The notes below the pieces were generated by a model. It had not been told where the DNA came from, did not search any database, and was given only the letters and a program-made list of their open reading frames with translations. From NCBI GenBank assembly GCA_020634855.1, contig JACKAU010000017.1, positions 1-64,000 on the forward strand: DNA of 64,000 bases. Reading direction: 5' to 3'. Every line of letters begins with the position of its first letter. Position 1 is the first letter of the stretch. This document shows, one piece after another, positions 26,007 to 35,281 of the stretch. Made by a program: the position numbers and the translations under genes. This stretch comes from Anaerolineales bacterium. Lineage in GTDB: Bacteria; Chloroflexota; Anaerolineae; 4572-78; J111.

Positions 26007-28655
26007 ATGAAAACAACTAAGACAATCTTGTTCCTTTTTATACTGGTCTTGTTGACCTCGGGCTGCGGAGCCATCCTCGGTGAAGAGGAAAAAGACCGGC
26101 CTGAGCCGCTCGATAAGGAAGCCTGGCCAACATTACAAGTCAACGTAGCCACCGTGACCCCCACGCCCTTCCCTAGAGCCACCCTGGCGCCCACCACTGT
26201 TCCTGCCAACACGGCGGCGGTCGAACCATCGCCTACTGAGAGTCCGAAGAGTTCGGAACCGGTTGCGGGGTCAGAGCCTCCATCGGATTTTGTGTCGTCG
26301 GTGCTGAATAATCTGGAAACGAATTCCGGTTCCGATTTTGCGGCTCAAATAAGAAGCCTCAGCGGTGTGCCGGCTCTGCCCCCCGGCTTGGCTCCGGTAG
26401 GTATCGGCGTGCTGGTGGCGGATCAGGCCATTATCCGGCAGGGACCGGGCGAATCCTATGGCCAAGTTCAAGTAGTTAACCAGGGCGAACTGGCCGGCGT
26501 TCTCGGCCGAAATGAGGATCGAAGCTGGGTTTATGTCATTACGCTTCAGAAATCACTCGGCTGGTTGCCGGTCAATACGTTACGTATCACGTCCGGCAAT
26601 CCCGAAGATGAGCCGGTGCTGCCGGCTAACCCGTTGGCCAGCTTCCTGAGTCAAGCCAGCGCCAGCCAAGCCAGCACTCAGTCCGCAGCCCCGGCAGCCG
26701 CAGCAGGCAGCTCGACCACAACAACAACATCCCGTCCGGCGGCAGCGGTCCAACCACTGGACCCGGCCGGTTTGTCAGCGATCACAACCGCTCGCGTCAC
26801 TACCCCGCTCAATATGCGGCAGCGGCCCGGCCCGGATTTCAAGCAGGTCGCCGTCTTACCGAAGGATGAGGAACTGTCGATCCTGGCCCGCAATCAAGAT
26901 GGGTTCTGGGTGTTGGTGAAAACCAGCAGCGGTGATTTCGGCTGGGTGTCGCTCGATTTCCTGGAGGTTGACGGCTCGATTGAGAGCGCTCCGGAAGTAC
27001 GTACTTTAGACGCCGATGCGGCCTCAACTGAGGTCGGACCAATTGTAGCGGCTTCGGATGCGGCGGCGGCTCAAACAACGAGCAGCGCTGCCTCGACCTC
27101 GGCCAGCCAACCGGCCGCAGCGACCACCGTTTCCAGCGGCGGTGACAGCCCAGCGCTGCCCGTGCGAGCCTTAGCGCCGGTGGCCTCAGCTCTTGTCGCC
27201 GAGAAAACGGACGGCCGCAAAGGCCCCGGCGAGTCTTTTGGCGCTCAGATCGAACTCACGGTCGATCAGCCGGTCGATATTTTAGCCCGCAACGACGATA
27301 CGACCTGGGTCGTCGTGCGTAACCCGCTGGGCGGCGTCGGCTGGGTGGCTCTTGACCAGTTAAAAGATGTCGAAGGGGTTCTCGAAAATGCCGCTCCGGT
27401 CACCAGCGCCTGGGTAAAAAGCAACGAAACCGCGATCTACAACGGGCCGGGTATCTTTTATGAGCAGGCCGGCAACTTGGCTATTTTCGATATGGTGGCG
27501 GTGCTTGGTCTGAATGAAAACCGCAACTGGGCCTTCATCGAGGCCTTGAACGGCGGGCGCGGTTGGGTTGAACTGCGCCTGATCGACCTGGCCGGCGATT
27601 ACGACGCCCTGTCGGTCATCGAAACGCCGGCGCTGGCCGAGGGCAATCCGGCCAACGAAGGGCTGCCGGCTCCGTCCGCCGACAGCGCTGCCACCGGCCA
27701 ATTGGTCTTTCAGACCTCGAGCGGCGGGGAGATCAAGCTGATCAACGCCGATGGTTCCGGATTGCACACCTTGACGTCCGGCATCGATCCGGTGCTGTCG
27801 CCGGATGGACAGCAGGTGGCTTTCACCCGCTGGACCGGCGATATCGGCGAGTTATGGGTCATCAACACCGACGCTTCCAACGAACACCAGATTCTGGGCG
27901 AGATGCACCAGGCTAAAGGCCCGGACTGGTCGCCCGATGGCTCGCAAGTTGTCTTGAATTTTCAAAAGGGCGGACGCTTGGAAGAAACCCGAAAGTGCCA
28001 GCCCTTCGACACTAGCCCTAGCCCGCCCCGCAACGCCGGTAATTTCAGAAGTGGTCTTAGCGATGATGGTGAATTCGTCTTGTGCTGGACCGTTCCGCCC
28101 GATCCAAACTGGTCGCTGCGGACCATCAACATCGCCGATAGCCGTTTCGAAGATTTATACGGCGGCCTCTATGCCTTCCGGCCGGCCTGGGACCCCGGCC
28201 AACCCTGGCGGGTAGTATCCGATTCCGGAGCCGGACTGCTATCTGTAAGCGTCGATGACCCTGACACACGGCAAGAAGTGTCCAGCGTCATCGGCGACAG
28301 TTCACCCGTCTTCTCGCCGGACGGTCGTTACATCGCGGTGACATCAAAGTTGCAAAATGAGTATTCCATTTTCCGGATGAACAGCGACGGCAGCGGGCGG
28401 GTGCGCCTGACCCAAACCCCGCTGTGGGTTCCGGTGCAGGCCGATACCGCCGGCCAATTGTGGAACGATGTCTCACCCACCTGGTCACCCGACGGATCGC
28501 TCATCGCCTTCCTGACCGACCGGACCGGACGTTGGGAAATCTGGTTAATGAACGCCGACGGCTCGAACCAACGGCCGATGTTCTCAGACGAAATCAACGA
28601 CCAACTGGATCTGACCTACAACTTTGTCGACGAACGCGCTATAGATTGGCGCTAA
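26007..28655 (+). CDS. Lipoprotein with four SH3-like domains and a TolB/PD40 beta-propeller
   Basis: From ATG 26007 the protein has 882 residues. ILFLFILVLLTSGCGAIL is a lipoprotein signal (cysteine near 20). Bacterial SH3 domains lie at about 130-195, 260-320, 390-450 and 463-525; each contains a (R/N)xGPGxx(Y/F) or RPGPDF turn and a GW(V/L) strand. Linkers between them are long and rich in Ala, Ser and Thr. From about 560 the sequence is propeller repeats (SPDGQQVAFTRWTGDIGELW, SPDGSLIAFLTDRTG). It is anchored outside the membrane and may bind cell-wall material. A GTG at 25983 overlapping the permease gene is possible but would precede the signal peptide unusually. Confidence 0.88.
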   Translation: MKTTKTILFLFILVLLTSGCGAILGEEEKDRPEPLDKEAWPTLQVNVATVTPTPFPRATLAPTTVPANTAAVEPSPTESPKSSEPVAGSEPPSDFVSSVLNNLETNSGSDFAAQIRSLSGVPALPPGLAPVGIGVLVADQAIIRQGPGESYGQVQVVNQGELAGVLGRNEDRSWVYVITLQKSLGWLPVNTLRITSGNPEDEPVLPANPLASFLSQASASQASTQSAAPAAAAGSSTTTTTSRPAAAVQPLDPAGLSAITTARVTTPLNMRQRPGPDFKQVAVLPKDEELSILARNQDGFWVLVKTSSGDFGWVSLDFLEVDGSIESAPEVRTLDADAASTEVGPIVAASDAAAAQTTSSAASTSASQPAAATTVSSGGDSPALPVRALAPVASALVAEKTDGRKGPGESFGAQIELTVDQPVDILARNDDTTWVVVRNPLGGVGWVALDQLKDVEGVLENAAPVTSAWVKSNETAIYNGPGIFYEQAGNLAIFDMVAVLGLNENRNWAFIEALNGGRGWVELRLIDLAGDYDALSVIETPALAEGNPANEGLPAPSADSAATGQLVFQTSSGGEIKLINADGSGLHTLTSGIDPVLSPDGQQVAFTRWTGDIGELWVINTDASNEHQILGEMHQAKGPDWSPDGSQVVLNFQKGGRLEETRKCQPFDTSPSPPRNAGNFRSGLSDDGEFVLCWTVPPDPNWSLRTINIADSRFEDLYGGLYAFRPAWDPGQPWRVVSDSGAGLLSVSVDDPDTRQEVSSVIGDSSPVFSPDGRYIAVTSKLQNEYSIFRMNSDGSGRVRLTQTPLWVPVQADTAGQLWNDVSPTWSPDGSLIAFLTDRTGRWEIWLMNADGSNQRPMFSDEINDQLDLTYNFVDERAIDWR

Positions 28656-28672
28656 CCCGCACCTTTAAACCC

Positions 28673-28706
28673 AAAGCCAATGTTGAATACGACATTGGCT
28701 TTTTTA
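28673..28706 (+). terminator. Rho-independent terminator
   Basis: AAAGCCAATGT pairs with ACATTGGCTTT, followed by a T-run, 18 bases after the lipoprotein stop. It ends the MarR-efflux operon. Confidence 0.95.
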
Positions 28707-28855
28707 ATTTCTAAGCCTGTCAGGTAGAATTCCTTAACCCTTCTGTAATTTACTGAATGAAAAAAAGCTGATAACTGACCGCTAACGGCTGACCGCTTAC
28801 ATTTCTTAGCCTCAGCCTTAGCCTAGTTCTTCCCGAATGAGTCTGGATTAAATCT

Positions 28856-29437
28856 ATGCGCGTCATCGCCGGTATGGCCAAAGGTAAACGATTAAACGCA
28901 GTCCCCCGAGATACCACCCGACCGATCACCGATCGCACCAAAGAAGCGCTCTTTAGTATTTTGGGCAACTGGATCATCGACGCGCGGGTGCTCGACCTAT
29001 TCGGCGGCACCGGCGCGGTCGGCATCGAGGCGCTCAGCCGGGGCGCGGGCCACGTCACCTTCATCGACGCCAATCGGGCCGCGACCCAGACTATCGGCGA
29101 AAATCTACGCCTCACCGGTCTGGCCGATCGCGCCTATGTCAAACGAACGGACGCCTTCAAGTTTCTCAAGCAGCCGCCCGCCGATCTCCAACCGTTTGAT
29201 TTAATTTATGTGGCCCCGCCGCAATACAAACAGATGTGGCTTGAGGCGCTGCAAATTTTTGACGCTCAACTTGACCGGTGGCTGCTGCCCGACGGGGCGA
29301 TCATTGCCCAAATTCATCCCATCGAATTCCAAGCAGTCGAATTACAACACTTGACTTTATACGACGAACGAAAGTACGGCAGTACATTATTGTGTTTTTA
29401 CGAGCGGTCAGTGACTGAAGGAGATCAGGATGGATAA
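28856..29437 (+). CDS. rsmD: RsmD-like 16S rRNA guanine-N2 methyltransferase
   Basis: The protein has 193 residues, the family's usual length. MRVIAGMAKGKRLNAVPRDT and TRPITDRTKEALFSIL are the RsmD N-terminal signature. VLDLFGGTGAVGIEALSRGA is the SAM loop. The catalytic motif IV, normally (D/N)PP(Y/F), reads YVAPPQYK here, so the usual acidic residue is alanine. The rest of the fold is intact. The enzyme would methylate G966 of 16S rRNA during ribosome assembly. Its stop overlaps the start of the next gene by eight bases, suggesting coupled translation. Confidence 0.85.
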   Translation: MRVIAGMAKGKRLNAVPRDTTRPITDRTKEALFSILGNWIIDARVLDLFGGTGAVGIEALSRGAGHVTFIDANRAATQTIGENLRLTGLADRAYVKRTDAFKFLKQPPADLQPFDLIYVAPPQYKQMWLEALQIFDAQLDRWLLPDGAIIAQIHPIEFQAVELQHLTLYDERKYGSTLLCFYERSVTEGDQDG

Positions 29438-30803
29438 GTTTGACATCACCACCCCTCATCCCCAACCGTCTAACCATCTTAAGAAATGGCTAATTGGCTT
29501 AATTGTGGCCGGTCTATTGACGCTGGGGATTATAGCCGGGGCGGTATGGTTGGCATACTACTATCTGCTTGATCGTACCCGAGACACAGCGCTAACCGTT
29601 CCGGTTTTTGCCGATGAGCCGGTTTTGAACCATATCGCCTTTATTGGCAACGATCATAACGTTTGGCTGGTTGCTCCCTCCGGGCAAAATCCGCGCCGTC
29701 TAACCGAAGATGGGCGCAGTTATCAATTTCCCACCTGGTCGCCCGATGGTACCCAGTTGGCTTTTATGGGTCAGGGCGACGCCGCCAGTACGGTGCTGTA
29801 CGTCTCCCCCACCACCAAAGCCGGGCCGGTCGTGGTCTATCGGGAAGAGCGGTCGAGTCCGTTTTATCTGTACTGGGTGCCAGACAGCCAGGCTATCACT
29901 TTTTTAACCCAGGAATCGGGTGGCATGGCCATGCGGCTGGTCGATGTTCGCCGGCCGGAAAACAGCCGGCTCTTGGAGCGAGGCGCACCGTTTTACTGGG
30001 TTTGGTCCCCCAAGAGCGACCGGCTGCTGATGCACGTCGGCGGTGCTCGATCCGCTTCACAGAGCGCCCATCTCTCTTTTCTTGACAATCGGCAGAATGC
30101 GCAGCGAGAGGAGTTGGGTTTTGCGCCGGGCCGATTTCAGGCTCCGGCCTGGACCTCAAATGGTGAGACCATCTTTTATGTCGGCGACAACGGCGACAAC
30201 GAGGCCATTTACAAAACCAACATCAATTCTCTAGAGCAGGAGAAAATTACTGATCTAAGCGGTTTCGCCTTTATGACGATGTCACCGAACGACCAGTCCA
30301 TCGCGTTCTTGCAATTTGAGCCGGGGACGCGTCCGCCCTTCGGTCGCGCCTATCTGGTCGATACCTCCGGCGCTAATCGGCAGCTCATTATCGACGATCT
30401 GATCGCCTCGATGTACTGGTCGCCGGATGGGACGAAACTGGCCTTACTGGCCGTCAGCCGGGCTAATGACGGCTCCTCGGCCCAACTTCTCGGAAAAGTT
30501 GACGGGCTGGCTGCGCCGTTACGACAAGATATTCAACTGCGCTGGTGGATTTATACGGTGGCCGACGATACCGTGGAGCCGCTGGCATCGTTTCCACCAA
30601 CAGCCGCCTTCTTGCAGACCGTACCTTTCTTTGACCAGTATTACCTCTCGCTGACCTTTTGGTCGCCGAACAGCCGGTACTTTGTGTTGACCAAACGCGA
30701 GGATGATCGCGGCAACGGCAGCGTATGGGTCTACGATACTACCGGTGAAGAAGCCGCCCGCCAGGTTGGCGATGGCCGGCTGGCGGTGTGGTCGTGGCGG
30801 TGA
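29430..30803 (+). CDS. Membrane-anchored TolB-like beta-propeller protein
   Basis: The protein has 457 residues. A single N-terminal membrane helix (LIGLIVAGLLTLGIIAGAVW, about 18-42) is followed by PD40/TolB-type repeats with the signature FPTWSPDGTQLAF, YWSPDGTKLALLA and FWSPNSRYFVLT. It resembles the propeller part of the 26.0-28.7 kb lipoprotein. The propeller lies outside the membrane and probably serves protein-protein contacts. ATG lies after GAAGGAGATCAGG inside the end of rsmD. Confidence 0.85.
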   Translation: MDKFDITTPHPQPSNHLKKWLIGLIVAGLLTLGIIAGAVWLAYYYLLDRTRDTALTVPVFADEPVLNHIAFIGNDHNVWLVAPSGQNPRRLTEDGRSYQFPTWSPDGTQLAFMGQGDAASTVLYVSPTTKAGPVVVYREERSSPFYLYWVPDSQAITFLTQESGGMAMRLVDVRRPENSRLLERGAPFYWVWSPKSDRLLMHVGGARSASQSAHLSFLDNRQNAQREELGFAPGRFQAPAWTSNGETIFYVGDNGDNEAIYKTNINSLEQEKITDLSGFAFMTMSPNDQSIAFLQFEPGTRPPFGRAYLVDTSGANRQLIIDDLIASMYWSPDGTKLALLAVSRANDGSSAQLLGKVDGLAAPLRQDIQLRWWIYTVADDTVEPLASFPPTAAFLQTVPFFDQYYLSLTFWSPNSRYFVLTKREDDRGNGSVWVYDTTGEEAARQVGDGRLAVWSWR

Positions 30804-30817
30804 GATTGACCACCTAG

Positions 30818-30873
30818 CGGAGCAACAAAGCTTGCTTTGTCAAGACCGATCAAAGCAGAGCTTTGATGTTCCG
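30818..30873. repeat. Cross-shaped hairpin repeat, copy 2
   Basis: CGGAGCAAC pairs with GTTCCG at the ends. Inside are GACAAAGC-type (AACAAAGCTTGCTTTGTC) and ATCAAAGC/GCTTTGAT palindromes. It belongs with the copies at 8580-8627 and 40877-40933. Confidence 0.8.
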
Positions 30874-30902
30874 GACCTTAACTTTATATTAGGAGTTTTG
30901 TT

Positions 30903-31319
30903 ATGGCGGAATTAAAAACCAAACCCACCAACCACAGCGTCGAGGCGTTTCTCAACAGTGTGGCCGACGACCAGAAGCGGCAAGATAGTTTCACTATATT
31001 GAACCTTATGGCAGAGGTCACCGGCGACGAACCGCAAATGTGGGGCGACAGCATTGTGGGCTTTGGCCGCTACCATTATAAGTACGCCAGCGGGCGTGAA
31101 GGGGATTGGTTCCTGACCGGCTTCTCGCCGCGCAAACAAAATTTGACGTTGTACATCATGGCCGGTTTTGACGAATATGACAACTTGATGGCCCAGTTAG
31201 GCAAGTACAAAACCGGCAAATCTTGCCTGTATATCAAAAAGCTCAAAGACATCGATCAGGCCGTGCTGCGGGAACTGGTCAAACAGTCGGTTGAGCATAT
31301 GGTCACCTCTAATTCGTAA
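30903..31319 (+). CDS. DUF1801 domain protein
   Basis: The protein has 138 residues. Conserved words of DUF1801 are present: NSVADDQKRQDSFTILNLM, MWGDSIVGFGRYHYKYASG and GFSPRKQNLTLYI. Small proteins of this fold (similar to YdhG/frataxin-like) are cytoplasmic and of unknown biochemical role. ATG follows AGGAGTTTTGTT. It stands alone. Confidence 0.9.
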   Translation: MAELKTKPTNHSVEAFLNSVADDQKRQDSFTILNLMAEVTGDEPQMWGDSIVGFGRYHYKYASGREGDWFLTGFSPRKQNLTLYIMAGFDEYDNLMAQLGKYKTGKSCLYIKKLKDIDQAVLRELVKQSVEHMVTSNS

Positions 31320-31412
31320 ACCGCCGCTTTTAAGGCGTCTCTAGTAAATAAAATAACCACCCAGAATTTTATCCTCGCCCAATAAATCGACCAAAAGATT
31401 TTGATCAGGGTC

Positions 31413-31443
31413 TTGACTTAGAGTACGCTCTAAGATGTACAAT
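31413..31443 (+). promoter_or_regulatory. MerR-type promoter/operator
   Basis: TTGACT (31413-31418) and TACAAT (31438-31443) are separated by 19 bases, the long spacer typical of MerR-controlled promoters. The spacer holds a perfect palindrome, CTTAGAG-TACG-CTCTAAG (31417-31434), which is the expected operator for the MerR protein encoded 23 bases downstream. Confidence 0.88.
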
Positions 31444-31466
31444 ACGTAAAAATAGACAAACGGAGT

Positions 31467-31880
31467 ATGGCGGTGGATCAAGGCTTAACGATCAAAGAAG
31501 TGGCCCACATAACCGGCTTAAGTGAACATACCTTACGATATTACGAACGAATTGGCCTGCTGGATGCTATCGAACGCGCCTCGAATGGCCATCGTCGTTA
31601 TTCCGAGCGCGATGTGGCCTGGATCGAATTCTTAAACCGGTTGCGGCTGACGGGCATGCCGATTCGCCATATGCAGGAGTTTGCCGATTACCGGCGGCAA
31701 GGCGACCCAACCATTCGGCAACGACGCTGCTTGTTAGAAGCCCACGAACAAGCCCTGGTCCAGCAAATCGCCGCACTTGAACGGCATCTCACCGCCATTC
31801 GAGACAAAATTCAACACTATAACCTTATTTTTGTGCAGCACTATAAAACAATGGAGATAACCGAAAATGCCAACGAATAA
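31467..31880 (+). CDS. MerR family transcriptional regulator
   Basis: The protein has 137 residues. LTIKEVAHITGLSEHTLRYY followed by ERIGLLDAI is the MerR winged helix. RRYSERDVAWIEFLNRLRLT follows, and then a long dimerisation helix with QQIAALERHLTAIRDKI. No cysteines suited to metal binding are seen, so it belongs to the small-molecule or aldehyde/redox-type members. It overlaps the next gene by 14 bases. Autoregulation through the palindromic promoter upstream is likely. Confidence 0.93.
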   Translation: MAVDQGLTIKEVAHITGLSEHTLRYYERIGLLDAIERASNGHRRYSERDVAWIEFLNRLRLTGMPIRHMQEFADYRRQGDPTIRQRRCLLEAHEQALVQQIAALERHLTAIRDKIQHYNLIFVQHYKTMEITENANE

Positions 31881-32241
31881 AGACAGTCGCTATGAACGGG
31901 GTTTGAAGAAGCTGGCCGAAGTCGACGGACAAGCGGGGACGGAGGTGGTCGCGCCCCTCGGCGACCTGGGGCGCTATATTGTAGAATTCGCGTTTGGGGA
32001 TATCTACAGCCGCGACAGCCTTAACTTGCGCGAACGAGAGATCGCCACGGTCGCGATGTTAACTGCGCTGGGTGGCCGCGAACCGCAACTGCGGGTTCAC
32101 CTCAAAGCCGCGCTCAATGTGGGGTTGACCCCTGAGGAAATTGAGGAAATTATTCTGCAAACCATACCCTATGCCGGTTTTCCTACGGCCATCAACGCTA
32201 TGAATCTCTGGAAAGCGGTGATGACGGCTGAGGCAGAGTAA
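31867..32241 (+). CDS. Carboxymuconolactone decarboxylase (AhpD-like) family protein
   Basis: The protein has 124 residues. LNLREREIATVAMLTALGGR and AALNVGLTPEEIEEIILQTI are the family signature. The AhpD CxxC pair is absent, which fits the decarboxylase-type rather than the peroxidase-type subfamily. Start ATG lies within the end of the MerR gene (GGAGATAACCGAAA upstream). Pairs of MerR with this family are frequent and are thought to respond to reactive or aromatic compounds. Confidence 0.92.
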   Translation: MPTNKDSRYERGLKKLAEVDGQAGTEVVAPLGDLGRYIVEFAFGDIYSRDSLNLREREIATVAMLTALGGREPQLRVHLKAALNVGLTPEEIEEIILQTIPYAGFPTAINAMNLWKAVMTAEAE

Positions 32242-32283
32242 TTCCTATCCTCATACATACCTCAAGTCGTTCAAATGGCCTTG

Positions 32284-32727
32284 TCAAAAGAACTGTCCAC
32301 CCCGAAACCGCCACTTCAAAAAAATCACCTTCATCGGGCCGAACATTATCAAAAATATGACGGTAAACACTGTTCCGTAATGCAGGGCAAACTGGGCTAG
32401 GGTTAGCCCCGGAGCGACGCCGGGCAGACCGGCCAGGCCCAACCCGGCCCACAAAAAATCGGCTTTGATCAGCCCCCACAGCAGCAGCGCTTCCAGTAAG
32501 CCGCCGCCTACCATAAATAACGGCGGCCAATCGCGATCCCACCGCAGCGATTGCAACGCCTGGTAAACAATATCCCAGGCCAGGCCCAACAACAGCACGT
32601 AGCCCAACAGGGCCAGCGGCGTCACGAAGTTGCCGAACAACGCCCCAAACCCGATTGTGATGAGCAGCCCAATGGTGCCCAATAAGAGCAGCCGCGTTTG
32701 CCAGCGGCCCCAGAGGGTGGGCGTCAT
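32284..32727 (-). CDS. Membrane protein of unknown function
   Basis: The protein has 147 residues with about four hydrophobic helices (LLLLGTIGLLITIGFGAL, LALLGYVLLLGLAWDIVY, LLEALLLWGLI and FALHYGTVFTVIFLIMFG). The end is WRFRGGQFF. It overlaps the FAD-binding protein gene by four bases (ATGA), so the two are translated together and probably work together. Confidence 0.75.
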   Translation of the reverse strand: MTPTLWGRWQTRLLLLGTIGLLITIGFGALFGNFVTPLALLGYVLLLGLAWDIVYQALQSLRWDRDWPPLFMVGGGLLEALLLWGLIKADFLWAGLGLAGLPGVAPGLTLAQFALHYGTVFTVIFLIMFGPMKVIFLKWRFRGGQFF

Positions 32728-34271
32728 GGGCTAACTCCAACCGCCCAACGCGACCATTGCACCACCGAGCGTACGGGACCGAGCCGGCGGACCCCCGGCG
32801 CTCCCTGGGCGATCAAACTTTCCAGGGATTTCTGCGCAGCGTATTGCAGCCCGGTAAAACTGTCAACCGGGGCAAACGGCCCCCCCAGAGACATTATGCC
32901 GCCGGTGAAGACTCGTCCGGGTGTGTTTCGCAGCGCGGCAATTTCAAAGTCGTTGGTGACTTTAATTTGCCCGGCACGATTTTTGGGCAGGCCGTAGCAT
33001 TGCAGTAAATCTCGCCAAAGGGGGCTGCGCTCCGGGGCTACCTCCAGACCGGTGGCATCGATGATGAAATCGACCCGAAGTTGGGTTTCTTCCGACCAGG
33101 CCACATCGCCCTGAACCGCCACGGTTATGCCGTTTTGAGCCGGTTCTACCCACGCCAGGCGACCAAACCGAATGTGATACCAGCCTTCGGTTAAGCCGGT
33201 CGTGATGATGCGTTCCCATAGGGGGCGTTTGGCCGTGGTGATGCCGCCCCACAAGCTAATCAATTCGGCTCGCTCCCGGTCATTGGCCTGCTCCATAACC
33301 CGGCGCAGGTCGCCGCCAAAGCAGGCTTTGGGGAAGTTGTAGGGTTGGTGATCGAAATGATTTCGGGTTAGCCGCCGGGCGTATTCATAGTGTGGCCCGT
33401 TGGGTTTGGGCGATCGCATCAGGTGCAGAATGCGGATATTGGGGTTATGACCATAGACTTCGTACAGCTTTTGAATGATCCGCGAGGAGGTGATGCCGCG
33501 CCCCCGCAGAAGGATGGCGCCGCCCGTTTGACGCAGACGCCGGTACACGTGATCATGCGGTTCGTAGGTGTTTACAAAGTGGCGGCTATAATCCATTTGT
33601 TGGCGGTACTGATGTAGTTCCGGCAGCACCCGTACGCGGGGATAGCCCATCGCCAGGTGGACATAGCGGGCGACGATTAATCGGCAGCCGCCTTTGAGCG
33701 CCATCGTTGGCGAGTAAGCTACCACGTAACGCCCATCGTTGGTTTTGCGGACAGCCCGGGCCAGACCAAAGCGCCGGATGGTGCGCCACCCAATGCGCCG
33801 GGCTTCCCGATCCAGGGAAGTAAACACGTCGCCGGCTTGGGGGGTAAAGGGATCATGCAGCACCGGCTCGCTGAAGATTTGCCAGGCCAGCCGCGCCGCG
33901 TGCCGCACCCGGCCGCACCGAAGATCGCGCCCCATTTCACGCAGGGCATAACCGGGCCAGGCCCAGATATTATCGGGCGTCCCGCCGGAGTCGCTGCGTA
34001 GCCGGTCATGGTCCAAAATTTGGGAGTTACGGCACAGCCGCCTAAAGCGGGCGTAAGGTCTGGCCTCAAGCCCCAGAGCGACAATGGTGGTTGGATCAAC
34101 ACCGTGAATGATCAGATGGTCAACCCAGATGAAACTGCCGACTCCAGCCCCAATGGTCAAATAGGTTGTTTCTTCCAGGGGCAGGCTGCTGTGTTTCAGC
34201 GTCCCGATGGAAAGTTGCCGTTGTTCAAAGAAGGACGGCAGCGATGGTTCGGAGAGTGTTGGCATCGTCAT
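32724..34271 (-). CDS. FAD/NAD-binding oxidoreductase-like protein of unknown substrate
   Basis: The protein has 515 residues. YLTIGAGVGSFIWVDHLIIH (about 37-56) is a GxGxxG dinucleotide loop. Later words are AILLRGRGITSSRIIQKLYE (a second nucleotide loop near 250), VDFIIDATGLEV near 390 and RVFTGGIMSLGGPFAPVDSF near 470, the usual substrate/FAD-domain closure of flavoprotein monooxygenase-like folds. It is tightly linked to the downstream membrane protein gene. I do not recognise a named family, so no reaction is claimed. Confidence 0.75.
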   Translation of the reverse strand: MTMPTLSEPSLPSFFEQRQLSIGTLKHSSLPLEETTYLTIGAGVGSFIWVDHLIIHGVDPTTIVALGLEARPYARFRRLCRNSQILDHDRLRSDSGGTPDNIWAWPGYALREMGRDLRCGRVRHAARLAWQIFSEPVLHDPFTPQAGDVFTSLDREARRIGWRTIRRFGLARAVRKTNDGRYVVAYSPTMALKGGCRLIVARYVHLAMGYPRVRVLPELHQYRQQMDYSRHFVNTYEPHDHVYRRLRQTGGAILLRGRGITSSRIIQKLYEVYGHNPNIRILHLMRSPKPNGPHYEYARRLTRNHFDHQPYNFPKACFGGDLRRVMEQANDRERAELISLWGGITTAKRPLWERIITTGLTEGWYHIRFGRLAWVEPAQNGITVAVQGDVAWSEETQLRVDFIIDATGLEVAPERSPLWRDLLQCYGLPKNRAGQIKVTNDFEIAALRNTPGRVFTGGIMSLGGPFAPVDSFTGLQYAAQKSLESLIAQGAPGVRRLGPVRSVVQWSRWAVGVSP

Positions 34272-34520
34272 CTTTCGGGTTACAATTCAGGCCCTATGTT
34301 ATCTTATGGGCTGCCGGTATTGTAACCGGGAACCGCTCGAATCTAAAAAGAATTCCCATACCGGCCAGTATCGGTTCTAAAATGCCCTTCTCCGTTTCAT
34401 TGGAATGTAACTGATCCCATGCTTCGTCTCTTTCGGCCCACATGGTTCAACCCCCAACCGTTCATACACTTCGACCGCGTAAGACGATGAATTGACGCTA
34501 ATGAAAAAATGAGCCAAAGC

Positions 34521-35222
34521 TTACAAAAGAAAGTTAACGAGCCATTGCGCCACAAGCGGGTTATCCGGGGCGCCGTTATCAAGAGAACGAACAGCGGCTT
34601 CGTACATTGACGACTCCAACCGCTTTTCCATCACCGACAATAAATCCTGCATAATACCGCGCGAAAACTCAGGATGCCCCTGGATACCCAGCACCCGATG
34701 GTCAATTTCATATAACGCAATGGGGCAAAAAGTATTGCCGCCTAAGCATTCGGCTTCCGGTGGCAATTCAACGACCTGATCCTGATGGGCAAAGTAGAGT
34801 GAACAGCGGTCCGGCTTGCCGTTCATCCAGGCTTTTTGTTGGTAAATGTCAAAGCTTTTCAGTCCAAAGTTTCTGCCTTTTTTTGACTTTTCGGCGCGGC
34901 CACCCAGCGCATGCGCCAGAATTTGGTGACCAAAACAGATACCAACCAGTTTTATGCCCGCGCGATAGCTGTCCCGTATAAATTGTGAAAGCACAATAAT
35001 CCAGTCATCCGTATCGTAAACCCCTTTGGGGCTACCGGTAATGATATAAGCGTCGCACTCAGCGGGGGAGGTGGGAAACTGTCCCTGCGCAACCTGATAG
35101 CCAGCGTAGGTAAAGGGCGCGTTCACGCTCTCGAAAAAGCGAATGTAGGTATCAACCGGTGTCCCTCCCCAGTTGACCACAGATGCTTCCGGCGAAATGG
35201 CGTTCAGTATTCCTAATTTCAT
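34521..35222 (-). CDS. Class I glutamine amidotransferase-like protein
   Basis: From ATG 35222 the protein has 233 residues. LVGICFGHQILAHALGG (near 85-100) holds the nucleophilic cysteine. GIQGHPEFSRG near 175 holds the histidine and glutamate of the triad. It stands alone without a synthase partner, as in GMP-synthase-like or gamma-glutamyl hydrolase-like amidotransferases of unknown target. A longer frame from 35258 lacks a ribosome site. A MITE lies about 50 bases upstream, probably within its promoter region. Confidence 0.88.
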   Translation of the reverse strand: MKLGILNAISPEASVVNWGGTPVDTYIRFFESVNAPFTYAGYQVAQGQFPTSPAECDAYIITGSPKGVYDTDDWIIVLSQFIRDSYRAGIKLVGICFGHQILAHALGGRAEKSKKGRNFGLKSFDIYQQKAWMNGKPDRCSLYFAHQDQVVELPPEAECLGGNTFCPIALYEIDHRVLGIQGHPEFSRGIMQDLLSVMEKRLESSMYEAAVRSLDNGAPDNPLVAQWLVNFLL

Positions 35223-35281
35223 TATGGTGATCTCTTTATTTGCAAAAACATAGCTCATTGAAGTTTTTCATACAAATCGAT

